A DNA stretch of 64,000 nucleotides from Alphaproteobacteria bacterium (GTDB taxonomy: Bacteria > Pseudomonadota > Alphaproteobacteria > Micavibrionales > Micavibrionaceae): positions 62,001-126,000 of the forward strand of contig NVTV01000021.1 of the NCBI GenBank assembly GCA_002401695.1, given 5' to 3'. Shown piece by piece: positions 17,571 through 27,182 of the stretch. Position 1 is the first letter of the stretch; each line of letters starts with the position of its first letter. The position numbers and the translations under genes are program-made. The notes beneath the pieces are model-generated. The model saw only the letters and a list, made by a program, of their open reading frames with translations. It was not told where the DNA came from and made no database searches.

Positions 17571-19469
17571 ATGAAATTGCTGTTGGTCGTGAAATTATCT
17601 TTAGCCACTGTTTTTTTGCAAGCGTGTTCTCCCACATCCGCAGATACACAAACAAATAAAGTGCGAACGCGGTATGGGGTTGAAGTTGCAGAGGCCAAAG
17701 CAACCGTCAAGGCCGCTGAACGTATCCGTCAATTACGTATTCCCATGCGTGACGGCACAATGCTAAATGCGGATATTTTATTCCCACAAATGCCGAAGGC
17801 GAAACTTCCGACAATACTCATTCGTACACCCTATACATTCGACGGTGAAACATCTGGTTTAATGGTGATCCTAGCACGCCTTTTGGACGAAGGTTATGTA
17901 ATTATGTTAAGCCATGAACGTGGCCGATTTTATTCGGAGGGAACATACACATTCCTAAATGGAGCCTATAAAGATGGGTTTGATACAGTTGACTGGATCG
18001 TAAACCAAAGTTGGTCAAGCGGGAAAGTTGGTACAATCGGTTGTTCGTCGTCTGCTGAAAATCAGCTCGGGCTAGCCGTCATGGATCACCCTGGCCATGT
18101 GGCTATGATTCCAATGGCACCGGGTGCCGGAATTGGCAATGTCGGTCCCTATAATGAACAGGGTAATTTTTATCGTGGGGGGGCATGGCAAGGGTTATGG
18201 TTTGCCTGGTATTATCGCAATGGTGCACGGTATAAACCTGCTTTTCCTTCGACGTTAAACCGTGCTGAGAGGGAGCGTCTTAGCCAATATTTTGATTTCA
18301 AACCCAAAGTACCAAAAATCGATATGTTGGAGGCCGTGCATCATCTTCCTTTGAAAGATCTTATGGCATCGGTTAAGGCTTTGCCGTCAGATTTCGATGA
18401 TTTTATCCAGCGCTTGCCGAATGATCCTGCTTGGGATGAACAGGCGTTTGTAAGGGAGGGAGACCAGTTCGGCGTGCCGTCCCTGTGGGTATTTTCATGG
18501 TATGATATTGCGACGCCTATGAATATTGCCTACGTTAATCATCAACGTGACATTGCTAAAACCGTAGTGGACCGGGAAAACCAGTTCATGGTCGTTGGCC
18601 CGACAAGGCATTGTCAGTACGGAAAAGAGACGGCTCAAACTATTGTGGGAGAGCGAAATGTTGGAGACGCAAGATTTGACTATCTCGATTTGTTTGTTGA
18701 CTGGTTTGATTATTGGTTAAAGGGCAAAGAGAACGGAGTCATCAATAGAGCAAAAAACACAGTTTACACAATGGGGAGTAACAAATGGCAAGAATTTGAA
18801 AAATGGCCCCCACAAGAAACTGAGCGCAAAGTATATTATCTCAACAGCACTAAAGGCGCCAATAGCCGCAAAGGTGACGGGGTCTTAAGTGCAAGCCAGC
18901 CAACTATGCAAGGCACGGATAAATTTATATATGACCCTAGTCGCCCTGTACCCTCTCATGGCGGAAGCATTTGCTGTTTTAAGGGATTGGTCGGCGGGGC
19001 GCTTGATCAATCCGAAATCGAGTTACGAGAGGATATTTTGGTTTATACTACGCCGCCCTTTAAAGAAGGAATGGAAGTGTCGGGATCCATTGAGGTCGTT
19101 TTATATATATCTTCAAATGTACCCGATACGGATTTAACAGTGAAAGTACTGGTCGTAGATAGTAATGATAAGGCCTACAATCTTGATGATAGTATTCAGC
19201 GCGTCCGATACCGGAACGGATATGAAACGGCGACATTTATGGCGCCCGGCACGGTTTATAAAGTAAGCGTTGGCCCTATGGTGACCAGTAATTACTTTCA
19301 TAAAGGGCAACGTCTTAGGATTGAAATATCGAGCAGTAATTTTCCACGCTATGGTCGCAACCTAAATACGGGTGGTCATAATTTCGATGAAACCAAGCCA
19401 ATGATCGCGCACAATACTATACATCATTCCAAAGATTACCCATCCCATATTTCTATATCTGTACGGTAA
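17571..19469 (+). CDS. CocE/NonD family hydrolase, lipoprotein
   Basis: 632 residues. Signal with lipobox LQAC (Cys19) predicts an exported lipoprotein. The alpha/beta-hydrolase core has IPMRDGTMLNADILFP, the nucleophile region GTIGCSSSAEN (Ser159) in the X-Pro dipeptidyl-peptidase/CocE style, and the late histidine in GPTRHCQYG. The C-terminal jelly-roll (EVSGSIEVVLYISSNVPDTDL) is the PepX_C domain. Relatives cleave esters such as cocaine, beta-lactam ester side chains, or X-Pro peptides. It follows the PepSY gene by 226 bases with its own AGAAGG ribosome site; a second CocE-type gene lies 14 kb downstream beside the sarcosine operon. Substrate unknown. Confidence 0.9.
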   Translation: MKLLLVVKLSLATVFLQACSPTSADTQTNKVRTRYGVEVAEAKATVKAAERIRQLRIPMRDGTMLNADILFPQMPKAKLPTILIRTPYTFDGETSGLMVILARLLDEGYVIMLSHERGRFYSEGTYTFLNGAYKDGFDTVDWIVNQSWSSGKVGTIGCSSSAENQLGLAVMDHPGHVAMIPMAPGAGIGNVGPYNEQGNFYRGGAWQGLWFAWYYRNGARYKPAFPSTLNRAERERLSQYFDFKPKVPKIDMLEAVHHLPLKDLMASVKALPSDFDDFIQRLPNDPAWDEQAFVREGDQFGVPSLWVFSWYDIATPMNIAYVNHQRDIAKTVVDRENQFMVVGPTRHCQYGKETAQTIVGERNVGDARFDYLDLFVDWFDYWLKGKENGVINRAKNTVYTMGSNKWQEFEKWPPQETERKVYYLNSTKGANSRKGDGVLSASQPTMQGTDKFIYDPSRPVPSHGGSICCFKGLVGGALDQSEIELREDILVYTTPPFKEGMEVSGSIEVVLYISSNVPDTDLTVKVLVVDSNDKAYNLDDSIQRVRYRNGYETATFMAPGTVYKVSVGPMVTSNYFHKGQRLRIEISSSNFPRYGRNLNTGGHNFDETKPMIAHNTIHHSKDYPSHISISVR

Positions 19470-19755
19470 ACTTCTACTTTAAGGCAGGGGCCTATAGCGG
19501 TTTATCCCGACAATCCAAGCAAACTGAAGGGTTTGCTATGGGGCGAACGTTTTGCAAAAGGAGATGTTTATTGTGAGATGTCTTGTACACAACCTTATGA
19601 TTGTATTCGTACTTGTATTCAACATTTCTTGTTCCGATACGTAAGCAGGTCGCTTGGGAAAGCAGTAAACGTTTGGTGAACCCCACCTTACCAACATGAT
19701 TTTGTTGTGCGGTAATGTCCACTTATTGTTAGTGTACATTTGTGTTAAGGTGGTT

Positions 19756-21558
19756 TTATGGTCGTATTTTATTCAGATCATCTAATATGGTTGACCATAT
19801 ACCTGGGCGTTTACTCTTAATTTCTCCGTTTTTGATGAACAGCATATCTGGAAGACCCGATATACTAATATTTTGTGATTGCAAAAATATCAATAGATCC
19901 GCATCTGTTCTTAGGGCTGACACGGACGGAAGTGATAATTCTGCAAAGTCAAATTTGTCGCCGTATTCCTCAGATGCAGCGCGAAAAAAGGCGTTGTTCT
20001 TAACACAAAATGGGCATGCTTTGCTTGAGGAGGTTACGTGTACGAGGAGGAATTTATTCCCTCGGTTTCTATTGATAAGGCCATCTAGAGCTATGCTCGT
20101 AACTTTTTCTACTGGGGCGTTTGAATAATCGGCACTTAGTATTTTTTTGGCTTTTGCATATGCTTGTAAAATTTTTACCTCTAGGTCGTCATGATTACCA
20201 GTGATCTTCACGATAGGAATTGTATCCATATAAATCTGTGTTGTTGGTAAACCGCCAAGGCTCTTATACTTTTTTAGATATTTTCGCCACGGGTTGAAAA
20301 CTACCTCTCCAAATGCAAATTCTTTTATCTCTTGCTGGCTGATTATTCGGAATTCTTTGTTGCTTTTTTCGCAATGGGAGCAACTCCCGTCATTGGATGT
20401 AAAATGAACAATTACGGGTTTTTTTGAGCCAAGTTTTTTTAGTTGAGATCTCAATGTATTGGGTTTTAACTTTAGTATTGAGGGGGCTTCACCCCAATTT
20501 TTTGGGTAGCCTGTATAATAGCGCATTTCTTCCAAGACGGTTTTATTTGCGGCATATTGAGAAATAATTGGGGAGGACTGGGCTGAGGCAGTGTCGGAAA
20601 ACCCATAAATACTTCTGAAAGTTTCACCTGTCAGACAAATAATTTTGTTCGACATCTCATTTAGTCCTTGGCTACATAAATGAGGGTTGTCGGGGTCAAC
20701 ATCACCCAAGCGCGTGTGTCCAATACGTTCTCCAAACGGCCCTTCAACAATCGGGTGCCGGGTAAAAATTGAAAAAGCGATGTCCGTATCTCGCCGTCTA
20801 TCAATTTGAAAAATTGGTTTCGGATAATTTCGGTCATAGATGTTGAAAACGTCTTGCTCCGTGCCATAGGTTTCAGCGCGGCCTGTTTTTATTACCGCGT
20901 AAGGAAATGCATTCGAAATGTGATTGAGTAAAAACATCAACGGGCCAGTTGCGGGCTGTGAAGCGTGTCCCGCCATAGTTGGCGTAATTTTATATTGATG
21001 AGTTGAAGCTTTGCTCACAGGCAAATGTTTAGCTGAAGTAGGCTGGATAGGCGGGTTTTTAATTTTAGTCTGCGCATGTCGACATTCCCCCTCACGGCTT
21101 GAAGTCGCGTCCACCACGATACGCATTTTACGTCCATGCAATTTCATCCACCCAACGGCTTTAATATCAACATGTGTTTTTGAGTATTTATACTCAATTT
21201 CAAGCATAGTGCCAGATTGGCATTGAACAGTTGCCGTTATTTCCCCCGATTGTTTGTTTAGATTTTCTATCGTGCAGTCAGACCCGCCACCGAGTCCGGT
21301 GTAAAATTTATCAATGTAGTAACTTACTTTTTGATTGGCTTCTTTTAGGGTAAGGCAGTGGGATCCGGATAAATCAAACATAGGTGTGGCATCACCATTG
21401 ATCAGTGTGGATTGGCTGTATACCCATCGGCCAGGATTAAGGTCGACTGTAACATCTTGAGCAAAAGACGGCGCGGATAATATAGAAGATAGAGCAAAGC
21501 CAGCAAATGTATATTTCATTGAATACAACCAGAGAGATATATTTGTGTTTTTATTCAT
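19756..21558 (-). CDS. Exported four-domain protein: DUF3617, DUF1131-like, two thioredoxin folds
   Basis: 600 residues with a signal peptide (cleavage near SFAQ, residue 34). Residues about 36-162 resemble DUF3617 (DLNPGRWVYSQSTLINGDATP, paired cysteines). About 205-325 resemble DUF1131 (FNIYDRN..., FGERIGHTRLGDV, HLCSQGLNEMSNKIICLTG). Two thioredoxin-like domains follow, with CSHC (393-396) and cis-Pro GGLPTTQIY, and with CPFC (515-518) and SGLPDMLFI. It is probably a periplasmic thiol-disulphide or metal-handling protein. The start ATG has AAGGA nine bases upstream. I know no named family with this order. Convergent with the CocE gene. Confidence 0.75.
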   Translation of the reverse strand: MNKNTNISLWLYSMKYTFAGFALSSILSAPSFAQDVTVDLNPGRWVYSQSTLINGDATPMFDLSGSHCLTLKEANQKVSYYIDKFYTGLGGGSDCTIENLNKQSGEITATVQCQSGTMLEIEYKYSKTHVDIKAVGWMKLHGRKMRIVVDATSSREGECRHAQTKIKNPPIQPTSAKHLPVSKASTHQYKITPTMAGHASQPATGPLMFLLNHISNAFPYAVIKTGRAETYGTEQDVFNIYDRNYPKPIFQIDRRRDTDIAFSIFTRHPIVEGPFGERIGHTRLGDVDPDNPHLCSQGLNEMSNKIICLTGETFRSIYGFSDTASAQSSPIISQYAANKTVLEEMRYYTGYPKNWGEAPSILKLKPNTLRSQLKKLGSKKPVIVHFTSNDGSCSHCEKSNKEFRIISQQEIKEFAFGEVVFNPWRKYLKKYKSLGGLPTTQIYMDTIPIVKITGNHDDLEVKILQAYAKAKKILSADYSNAPVEKVTSIALDGLINRNRGNKFLLVHVTSSSKACPFCVKNNAFFRAASEEYGDKFDFAELSLPSVSALRTDADLLIFLQSQNISISGLPDMLFIKNGEIKSKRPGIWSTILDDLNKIRP

Positions 21559-21625
21559 ATCTAAGTTTCCTTGTTGGAGTTGAGTTATTTAAACGTTACT
21601 CATATTTTACTACATATAGTTTGAG

Positions 21626-21754
21626 GGAGATCTAGTCCTCATTCACGGTGATCAGGACAATGATGTTCACCTCGCTCACACGATGCGCCTCCTGCGCGCG
21701 CTTATTGTGCGGACAAATATTTTGATGTTTTTTTCTTCCAGGAGTTGGGGGTGA
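21626..21754 (+). pseudogene. S9 prolyl-oligopeptidase-family remnant
   Basis: A short plus-strand frame reads GDLVLIHGDQDNDVHLAHTM then RLLRALIVRTN. This is the DPP4/prolyl-oligopeptidase segment with the catalytic Asp (HGDQD) and TMRLLRALI helix, which normally leads to the catalytic His. The frame then degenerates (ILMFFSSRSWG, TGA) and nothing of the protein remains upstream. A fossil of a peptidase gene. Confidence 0.6.
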
Positions 21755-21821
21755 ATCTATAAAGAAATGGCAGTCCATAGCGTAGATAGATAGGCGGATT
21801 TGATATCAATAAATATGGTTG

Positions 21822-22454
21822 CTATCGTTTGAATTTCTGTAAGGCTTCATTTGGAAGTTCAAAGCCAGTGAGTTGTTTGAAATAAACAGGTAGATAATTC
21901 AGGCGTTGTTTCTTTGTTTCGTGGACATCCATGGCGTAATACCCAATTTGGTGATAATATAAAATGCGTGCGCGAATAAAAGCTTCCTTTTGTTCATATG
22001 CTAAAGAGAGAAAAACCTCTGTGAGTGCTTTAATCCGCCGGTCGTCAACCAGATCAACAGCATCGCGTGTCGCAGAGGATGTGCGCGCCCAATCTCGGAT
22101 GGCAGAATCAAGTGCGGGAGAATAGGATTGTTCATGGACTACGATGGAGAAGAAGCGGATAAGAGGGTCGAGAGGTGTGTCGTTTTTATCGTTGATAATG
22201 CGCGTCAGTGGATCATTTTTACTATCCATCCAATTTGTAAGTATTGTATCAAGAATGTCTTGGCGCGTTTTGAAAAACCAGTAAAATCCGCCTCGTGTCA
22301 CTGCTAGGTTTTTTGCTAAGCGCCCGACCTTTACATGTTCGACTCCTTCTTCGATGAGAACTTTTTGCGCTTCTTTTAGCCAGTTTTCTCGCGTTGTTTT
22401 TGTGTTCCCGCGAATGGTGTTCTTTGGGGCCGTTGAAGGGGAATTTTTAGTCAA
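21822..22454 (-). CDS. TetR family transcriptional regulator
   Basis: 210 residues. N-terminal helix-turn-helix: ENWLKEAQKVLIEEGVEHVK, VGRLAKNLAVTRGGFYWFFK, RQDILDTILTNW. The C-terminal ligand domain is divergent. The start is a TTG at 22454 with GAGAGG nine bases before it; no ATG or GTG fits better. It is transcribed divergently from the sarcosine oxidase operon. The intergenic palindrome at 22546-22561, repeated before the TonB receptor at 29330, is the likely operator, so this protein is the probable regulator of the whole 22.6-33.6 kb unit. Confidence 0.9.
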   Translation of the reverse strand: MTKNSPSTAPKNTIRGNTKTTRENWLKEAQKVLIEEGVEHVKVGRLAKNLAVTRGGFYWFFKTRQDILDTILTNWMDSKNDPLTRIINDKNDTPLDPLIRFFSIVVHEQSYSPALDSAIRDWARTSSATRDAVDLVDDRRIKALTEVFLSLAYEQKEAFIRARILYYHQIGYYAMDVHETKKQRLNYLPVYFKQLTGFELPNEALQKFKR

Positions 22455-22545
22455 AACTACGGCCTCTCGAGTATGTATTAGCGTTTAAAGGTCGTAGATG
22501 TGTACAAAAAAGTCAAGGCAATATCCGTGTTGAAATATTATGAAG

Positions 22546-22561
22546 TATACGGTAGTGTATA
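22546..22561. promoter_or_regulatory. Candidate TetR operator TATACGGTAGTGTATA
   Basis: A 16-bp imperfect palindrome in the TetR/soxB intergenic region. It matches 13 of 16 bases, with the same spacing, the site at 29330-29345 before the TonB receptor. Half-sites TATAC and GTGTATA are conserved. Confidence 0.55.
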
Positions 22562-22630
22562 TTTCCCTTGCTTGCTTGGTATGGATGCAATACCGTATTT
22601 GAAAGTTTCAAAGAAGGCTTGTTGATATTC

Positions 22631-23881
22631 ATGCAGCATTATTCCGTAACATCATTAGTAAAAAATGCCATTCACCATCATGAGAAATGGCAAAAAACAT
22701 GGCGTAGTCCTGAGTTGAAATCGAGCTATGATGTTGTGGTTGTCGGGGGTGGTGGCCATGGGCTAGCTACCGCGTATTATTTAGCAAAAGAACATGGGAT
22801 TACGAATGTTGCTGTGATTGAAGCCGGTTGGTTAGGGGGGGGTAATACCGGTCGGAACACGTCTGTTGTCAGGTCAAATTATCTTTTCCCCGAAAGTGCG
22901 AAGCTGTATGATTTTTCGCTGAAATTATTTGAGGATTTGGGGCAAGAGCTTAACTTTAATGTGATGCTCCGTCAGGCGGGGATGTTGATACTCATGCATG
23001 GTCGTCATGATCTTGAGATAATGCGCCGAAACTTGAATGCGATGCATATGAACGGTATCGAGGCGGAGTGGATTGACACGAATGAGGTGGCCAAATTAGC
23101 GCGCGGCATTAATCTTAGTGATGAGGCACGGTATCCAATCCATGGGGGAATACTCCAGAAACGAGGGGGGATTGCTCGGCATGACGGCGTAGCATGGGGA
23201 TATGCGCGGGCAGCGGATAGGTTCGGCGTTGATATTATTCAACAATGCGCGGTAACGGGGTTTGATATTTCAAATGGTGCTGTACGTGGTGTGCAGACAA
23301 CTCGTGGCTTGGTTAAAACGAATAAAGTTGCGGTTGCTGTGTCAGGACATTCTAGTGTTTTGGCAGACATGGCGGGATTTCGGTTGCCGGTAACATCTCA
23401 AACATTGCAGGCCTGCGTAACAGAACCTCTGAAACCTGTCTTTGATGTGGCCGTCATGTCACCGATGCTGGGCGTATATATTAGCCAGTCTGATAAGGGG
23501 GAAGTGGTTATTGGCGGTGGGCTTGATAACTATCCTTCCTATGGTCAGCGCGGAAATGTTGCGACGCTGGAGCATACAATTTCAGGTGTTGTCGAGTTGT
23601 TTCCGCAGCTCAGCCGGGTGAAGTTAATGCGTCAATGGGGGGGCGTCGTCGATATTGTGCATGATTCTTCACCAATCATTGGTCATACGCCAATCGGGGG
23701 AATGTATATAAATTGTGGTTTTGGTACAGGTGGTTTCAAGGCAACGCCTGTTGGTGGATGGACGCTTGCACATACAATTGCAAATGACACCCCGCATGAA
23801 TTAATTGCTGCCTTCACACTTGACCGTTTTAAAACTGGAGCATTCATTGATGAAATGGGTGCTTCTGGTATTGCGCATTAA
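22631..23881 (+). CDS. soxB: Sarcosine oxidase subunit beta
   Basis: 416 residues from the ATG at 22631 (MQHYSVTSLVKNAIHHHEKW, the usual SoxB start). It has the Rossmann FAD motif VVVGGGGHGLATAYYLAKEH (about 36-55), GWLGGGNTGRNTSVVRSNY, and the RGGIARHDGVAWGYARAADR region (His184 likely marks the covalent flavin histidine by family knowledge). SoxB carries the catalytic flavins of the heterotetrameric enzyme, which oxidises sarcosine (N-methylglycine) to glycine with transfer of the methyl carbon to tetrahydrofolate. First gene of soxBDAG. A G8 run lies at 22835-22842 in the GGG glycine codons. Confidence 0.95.
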   Translation: MQHYSVTSLVKNAIHHHEKWQKTWRSPELKSSYDVVVVGGGGHGLATAYYLAKEHGITNVAVIEAGWLGGGNTGRNTSVVRSNYLFPESAKLYDFSLKLFEDLGQELNFNVMLRQAGMLILMHGRHDLEIMRRNLNAMHMNGIEAEWIDTNEVAKLARGINLSDEARYPIHGGILQKRGGIARHDGVAWGYARAADRFGVDIIQQCAVTGFDISNGAVRGVQTTRGLVKTNKVAVAVSGHSSVLADMAGFRLPVTSQTLQACVTEPLKPVFDVAVMSPMLGVYISQSDKGEVVIGGGLDNYPSYGQRGNVATLEHTISGVVELFPQLSRVKLMRQWGGVVDIVHDSSPIIGHTPIGGMYINCGFGTGGFKATPVGGWTLAHTIANDTPHELIAAFTLDRFKTGAFIDEMGASGIAH

Positions 23882-23900
23882 ACGTAGGAAGGGATGTGAA

Positions 23901-24224
23901 ATGATGCAAGTTTTGTGTCCTTGGTGTGGTGTGCGAGATGAAGACGAGTTCACCTATGGCGGCCCCGCGCATATTACGCGCCCGACAAGTGGCGGCGATG
24001 CGCCACAGCAAGATGTGTCAGATGAAAAATGGGCAAGCTATTTGTACGAAAAAGATAATGTAAAAGGGATTGCGCGTGAACGTTGGGTACATGTTCATGG
24101 ATGCGGGCAGTGGTTTAATCTGGCGCGGGACACGGTCTCTCATAAAATTCACTGTGTGTACAAAATGGGCGAACCTTGCCCTGTTCTTACACCCGAAGGT
24201 GATCCGAAAAATAGAAATGACTGA
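23901..24224 (+). CDS. soxD: Sarcosine oxidase subunit delta
   Basis: 107 residues from the ATG at 23901 (AGGAAGGG upstream). CPWCGVRDEDEFTYGGPAHI near the start and RERWVHVHGCGQWFNLARDT later are the conserved SoxD blocks; the cysteines and a histidine form the structural zinc site. It is the small subunit that docks on alpha in the cytoplasmic complex. It starts 19 bases after soxB and ends 3 bases before soxA. Confidence 0.95.
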   Translation: MMQVLCPWCGVRDEDEFTYGGPAHITRPTSGGDAPQQDVSDEKWASYLYEKDNVKGIARERWVHVHGCGQWFNLARDTVSHKIHCVYKMGEPCPVLTPEGDPKNRND

Positions 24225-24227
24225 TAT

Positions 24228-27182
24228 ATGTTGCGTCTAAAAGATTATGGCCGGGTGAACCGCCGCACGCTTATAAATTTCTCCTTTGATGGTAAACACT
24301 ATCAAGGCTACGAGGGTGATACGCTTGCGTCAGCTTTGATGGCAAATGGTGTGCGTATTGTCGGGCGTAGTTTTAAATACCATCGTCCACGAGGCATTTT
24401 TTCTGCGGGCGTCGAAGAGCCTTGCGCCATTGTTCAACTCGGGGAGCCTCCCTTTGAAGAGCCAAATGTTCTGGCGACGACAGTGGAGATATTCGAAGGC
24501 ATGGTGACACGTTCGGTAGGGACATGGCCGAACGCAGCTCATGACATATTTTCTGTATTTGGTCTGGGGCATTCACTGCTTGTTGCCGGCTTTTATTATA
24601 AAACATTCAAATGGCCTAGCTGGAAATTTTGGAGCCCTATCGTTCGTAAGGCGGCAGGGCTGGGCGTGATACCGAAAACAGCCGATCCTGATAAGTATGA
24701 TCATTGTTATATGCATGTGGATGTACTTATTGTTGGGGCAGGACCTGCTGGTCTTACCGCCGCCCTTTCACATGCCACGTCGGGAGAACAGGTCTTACTC
24801 CTAGAGCAAGACCGCGATCTGGGGGGGGCTTTGCTGTCATCGCGTGAAGTTATCAATGATCGCCCTGCTCTGGAATGGGTTGCAGAAGTGGAGCGGCAAT
24901 TAAAGCGTCTGGAAAACGTTACTATTGTTACGCGTGCAACCGCTTGTGGGTATTATGAAGATAACCTGGTCACTGCATCTGAGAGAGTGGGGGGGTATCT
25001 CAAAAAAGAGAAGGGGCAAACCATGCCCCGTGAACGGTTTTGGCATATTCGGGCAAAAAATGTGGTGATTGCAACCGGGGCAATTGAACGACCATTAGTA
25101 TTCCCAGATAATGATCGCCCAGGCGTTATGCTCTCAAATGCGGTGCGTGAGTATGTTCACCGATATGGTGTATCACCTGGTAGGGCAATACTCATCGCGA
25201 CAAATAATGATGATGCGTATCGTACGGCTCTTGATTTACATGATGCAGGTATTCAAGTGATGGGGGTGGTCGATGCACGGGTGAACCTACAAAGCGAAGT
25301 GGTGAAAAACGTCAGGGCGGCAGGGATCGCTATTTATACCGGGCATGTCGTTATTGGCACGAAAGGGCGCCGCGGTGTGCGTGCAGCAATTATCGCTCCA
25401 TTCAAGAGCGCGGGGCAAACATTAGGTGCCGCGCGCAAGGAACTCTTGTGCGATGTGGTCGCAACATCTGGAGGCTGGTCCCCTGTTGTGCATTTGCATT
25501 CTCAATCTGGTGGTAAGTTAACGTTTGATGAAACAACCCAAAGCTTTGTGCCAAGTATATATTCGCAAGACAACAAATGTATTGGCGCGGCAAATGGTAC
25601 GTTTGAATTAGTAGACTGTCTTGAGGAAGCTGTTGGAAATACTGAATGCATATTACCGATTGCAAAGCCTGTACATAGTGATCCGCTACTGCCTTTATGG
25701 GACTTTCCAACGGGTAATAGGAGACGTAAATACGCAAGGAGTTGGGTTGATTTACTTCATGATGTGACGTCCAAAGATATCTATCTTGCTGCGCGAGAAA
25801 ACTATGTTTCAGTTGAGCATTTCAAGCGTTACACGGCTACTGGTATGGCTATGGATCAGGGGAAGACAAGCAATATTAATGCGCTGGCTATTCTGGGTAA
25901 GGCGACCAATCGCGCTATACCGCAAGTTGGTACAACAAAATTTCGTCCACCTTATACACCTGTCACTCTAGGGGCGATGTCCGCTCGTTATAAAGGGAAG
26001 CTCTATACGCCCCAGCGCGAACTTGTCGCAAGGGAATGGCATAAGGAACATGGGGCTATCGTTGAAGATTATGGTGGTTGGTTGCGCCCAGTTTGTTACC
26101 TTCGTGACGGCGAAAGTGAACCGGAGGCGATTATACGTGAGGTGCATGCGGTTCGCCGTGGGGTCGGGATCCTTGATTACTCGCCGCTTGGGAAAATTGA
26201 TGTTAGGGGGCCGGATGCTGCTAAGTTTCTCAACCGTTTTTATGTCAATAATGTGTTGACATTGAAGACGGGGAAAGCGCGCTACGGTCTCATGTTAAAC
26301 GAGCATGGCACGATCATGGACGATGGCATTTTTACGCGCTTAGCAGATCATCATTTCTGGGTGACAACCACAAGCGGCGGTGCTGAAAATATACAGAAAT
26401 GGTTTGAAGAATGGAGGCAATGCGAGTGGCCTGATATGGATGTCGTGGTGACAAATTTGACGACCGGGTGGGGTACTATCAGTCTTCAAGGACCAGATGC
26501 GCGAAATGTTTTATCCCGTATTGTCAGTAATATTGATATATCAAAAGAGAGTTTCCCACACATGTCCGTACGTGTAGGTGAAATTGAGGGTGTGCCTGTG
26601 CGCATATTGCGCAGTAGCTTTACAGGTGAGCTAGGCTTTGAAATTAATGTACCGCGTTCGTATATGCCTGCTCTTTGGCAGCGATTGGTAGATGTAGGTA
26701 CGGATTTTGGTATAACGCCTTTTGGCCTTGAAGCGCTGATGGTGTTGCGTACAGAAAAAGGATATATCCATATAGGGAACGATACGGATAGTTCTACGAT
26801 TCCCGCCGACGTCGGATTTGGTGGAGTCGCGCGTAAAAAAACAGCAGACTATATTGGAAAAAGATCATTGTATCGTTCAGATGCATTGCGAGGTGATCGC
26901 GAATGTTTGGTCGGTTTGAAGGTTGAGGGCAATGAGCCACTTAGGGTTGGTAGTATCATTTTAGCCGTAGGGTATGATCGCGCACCAGCGCCAATGGAGG
27001 GGCGTGTGACCTCTAGCTGTATAAGCCCCGCGCTTGGACACCCCGTCGCCCTTGGCATGCTTAAGTGCGGGAAAAGCCGTTTAGGCGACCGCGTGAAATT
27101 GTATGATGCAAATGGGTATCAGGAAGCAGAAATCGTTCAGCCGTGTTTTTATGACAAAAAGGGGGGGAGAGTACATGGATAG
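24228..27182 (+). CDS. soxA: Sarcosine oxidase subunit alpha
   Basis: 984 residues, usual length. The N-terminal ferredoxin-like part (RTLINFSFDGKHYQGYEGDT, SFKYHRPRGIFSAG) is followed by an NAD-binding pyridine-nucleotide-disulphide oxidoreductase domain (DVLIVGAGPAGLTAALSHA, about 164-182). From about residue 580 comes the aminomethyltransferase (GcvT-like) domain that binds tetrahydrofolate and accepts the methyl carbon (GILDYSPLGKIDVRGPDAAKF, then GLEALMVLRTEKGYIHIGND). A G8 run (24821-24828) and G7 runs lie in glycine codons. It overlaps soxG by eight bases. No tetrahydrofolate-recycling genes (glyA, folD, purU) are beside it. Confidence 0.95.
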   Translation: MLRLKDYGRVNRRTLINFSFDGKHYQGYEGDTLASALMANGVRIVGRSFKYHRPRGIFSAGVEEPCAIVQLGEPPFEEPNVLATTVEIFEGMVTRSVGTWPNAAHDIFSVFGLGHSLLVAGFYYKTFKWPSWKFWSPIVRKAAGLGVIPKTADPDKYDHCYMHVDVLIVGAGPAGLTAALSHATSGEQVLLLEQDRDLGGALLSSREVINDRPALEWVAEVERQLKRLENVTIVTRATACGYYEDNLVTASERVGGYLKKEKGQTMPRERFWHIRAKNVVIATGAIERPLVFPDNDRPGVMLSNAVREYVHRYGVSPGRAILIATNNDDAYRTALDLHDAGIQVMGVVDARVNLQSEVVKNVRAAGIAIYTGHVVIGTKGRRGVRAAIIAPFKSAGQTLGAARKELLCDVVATSGGWSPVVHLHSQSGGKLTFDETTQSFVPSIYSQDNKCIGAANGTFELVDCLEEAVGNTECILPIAKPVHSDPLLPLWDFPTGNRRRKYARSWVDLLHDVTSKDIYLAARENYVSVEHFKRYTATGMAMDQGKTSNINALAILGKATNRAIPQVGTTKFRPPYTPVTLGAMSARYKGKLYTPQRELVAREWHKEHGAIVEDYGGWLRPVCYLRDGESEPEAIIREVHAVRRGVGILDYSPLGKIDVRGPDAAKFLNRFYVNNVLTLKTGKARYGLMLNEHGTIMDDGIFTRLADHHFWVTTTSGGAENIQKWFEEWRQCEWPDMDVVVTNLTTGWGTISLQGPDARNVLSRIVSNIDISKESFPHMSVRVGEIEGVPVRILRSSFTGELGFEINVPRSYMPALWQRLVDVGTDFGITPFGLEALMVLRTEKGYIHIGNDTDSSTIPADVGFGGVARKKTADYIGKRSLYRSDALRGDRECLVGLKVEGNEPLRVGSIILAVGYDRAPAPMEGRVTSSCISPALGHPVALGMLKCGKSRLGDRVKLYDANGYQEAEIVQPCFYDKKGGRVHG

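Noticed and set aside
19492..19739. Overlapping minus-strand frames between the CocE gene and the four-domain protein
   Set aside because: No ribosome site, no family likeness and unusual composition; the 286-base convergent gap shows nothing firm.
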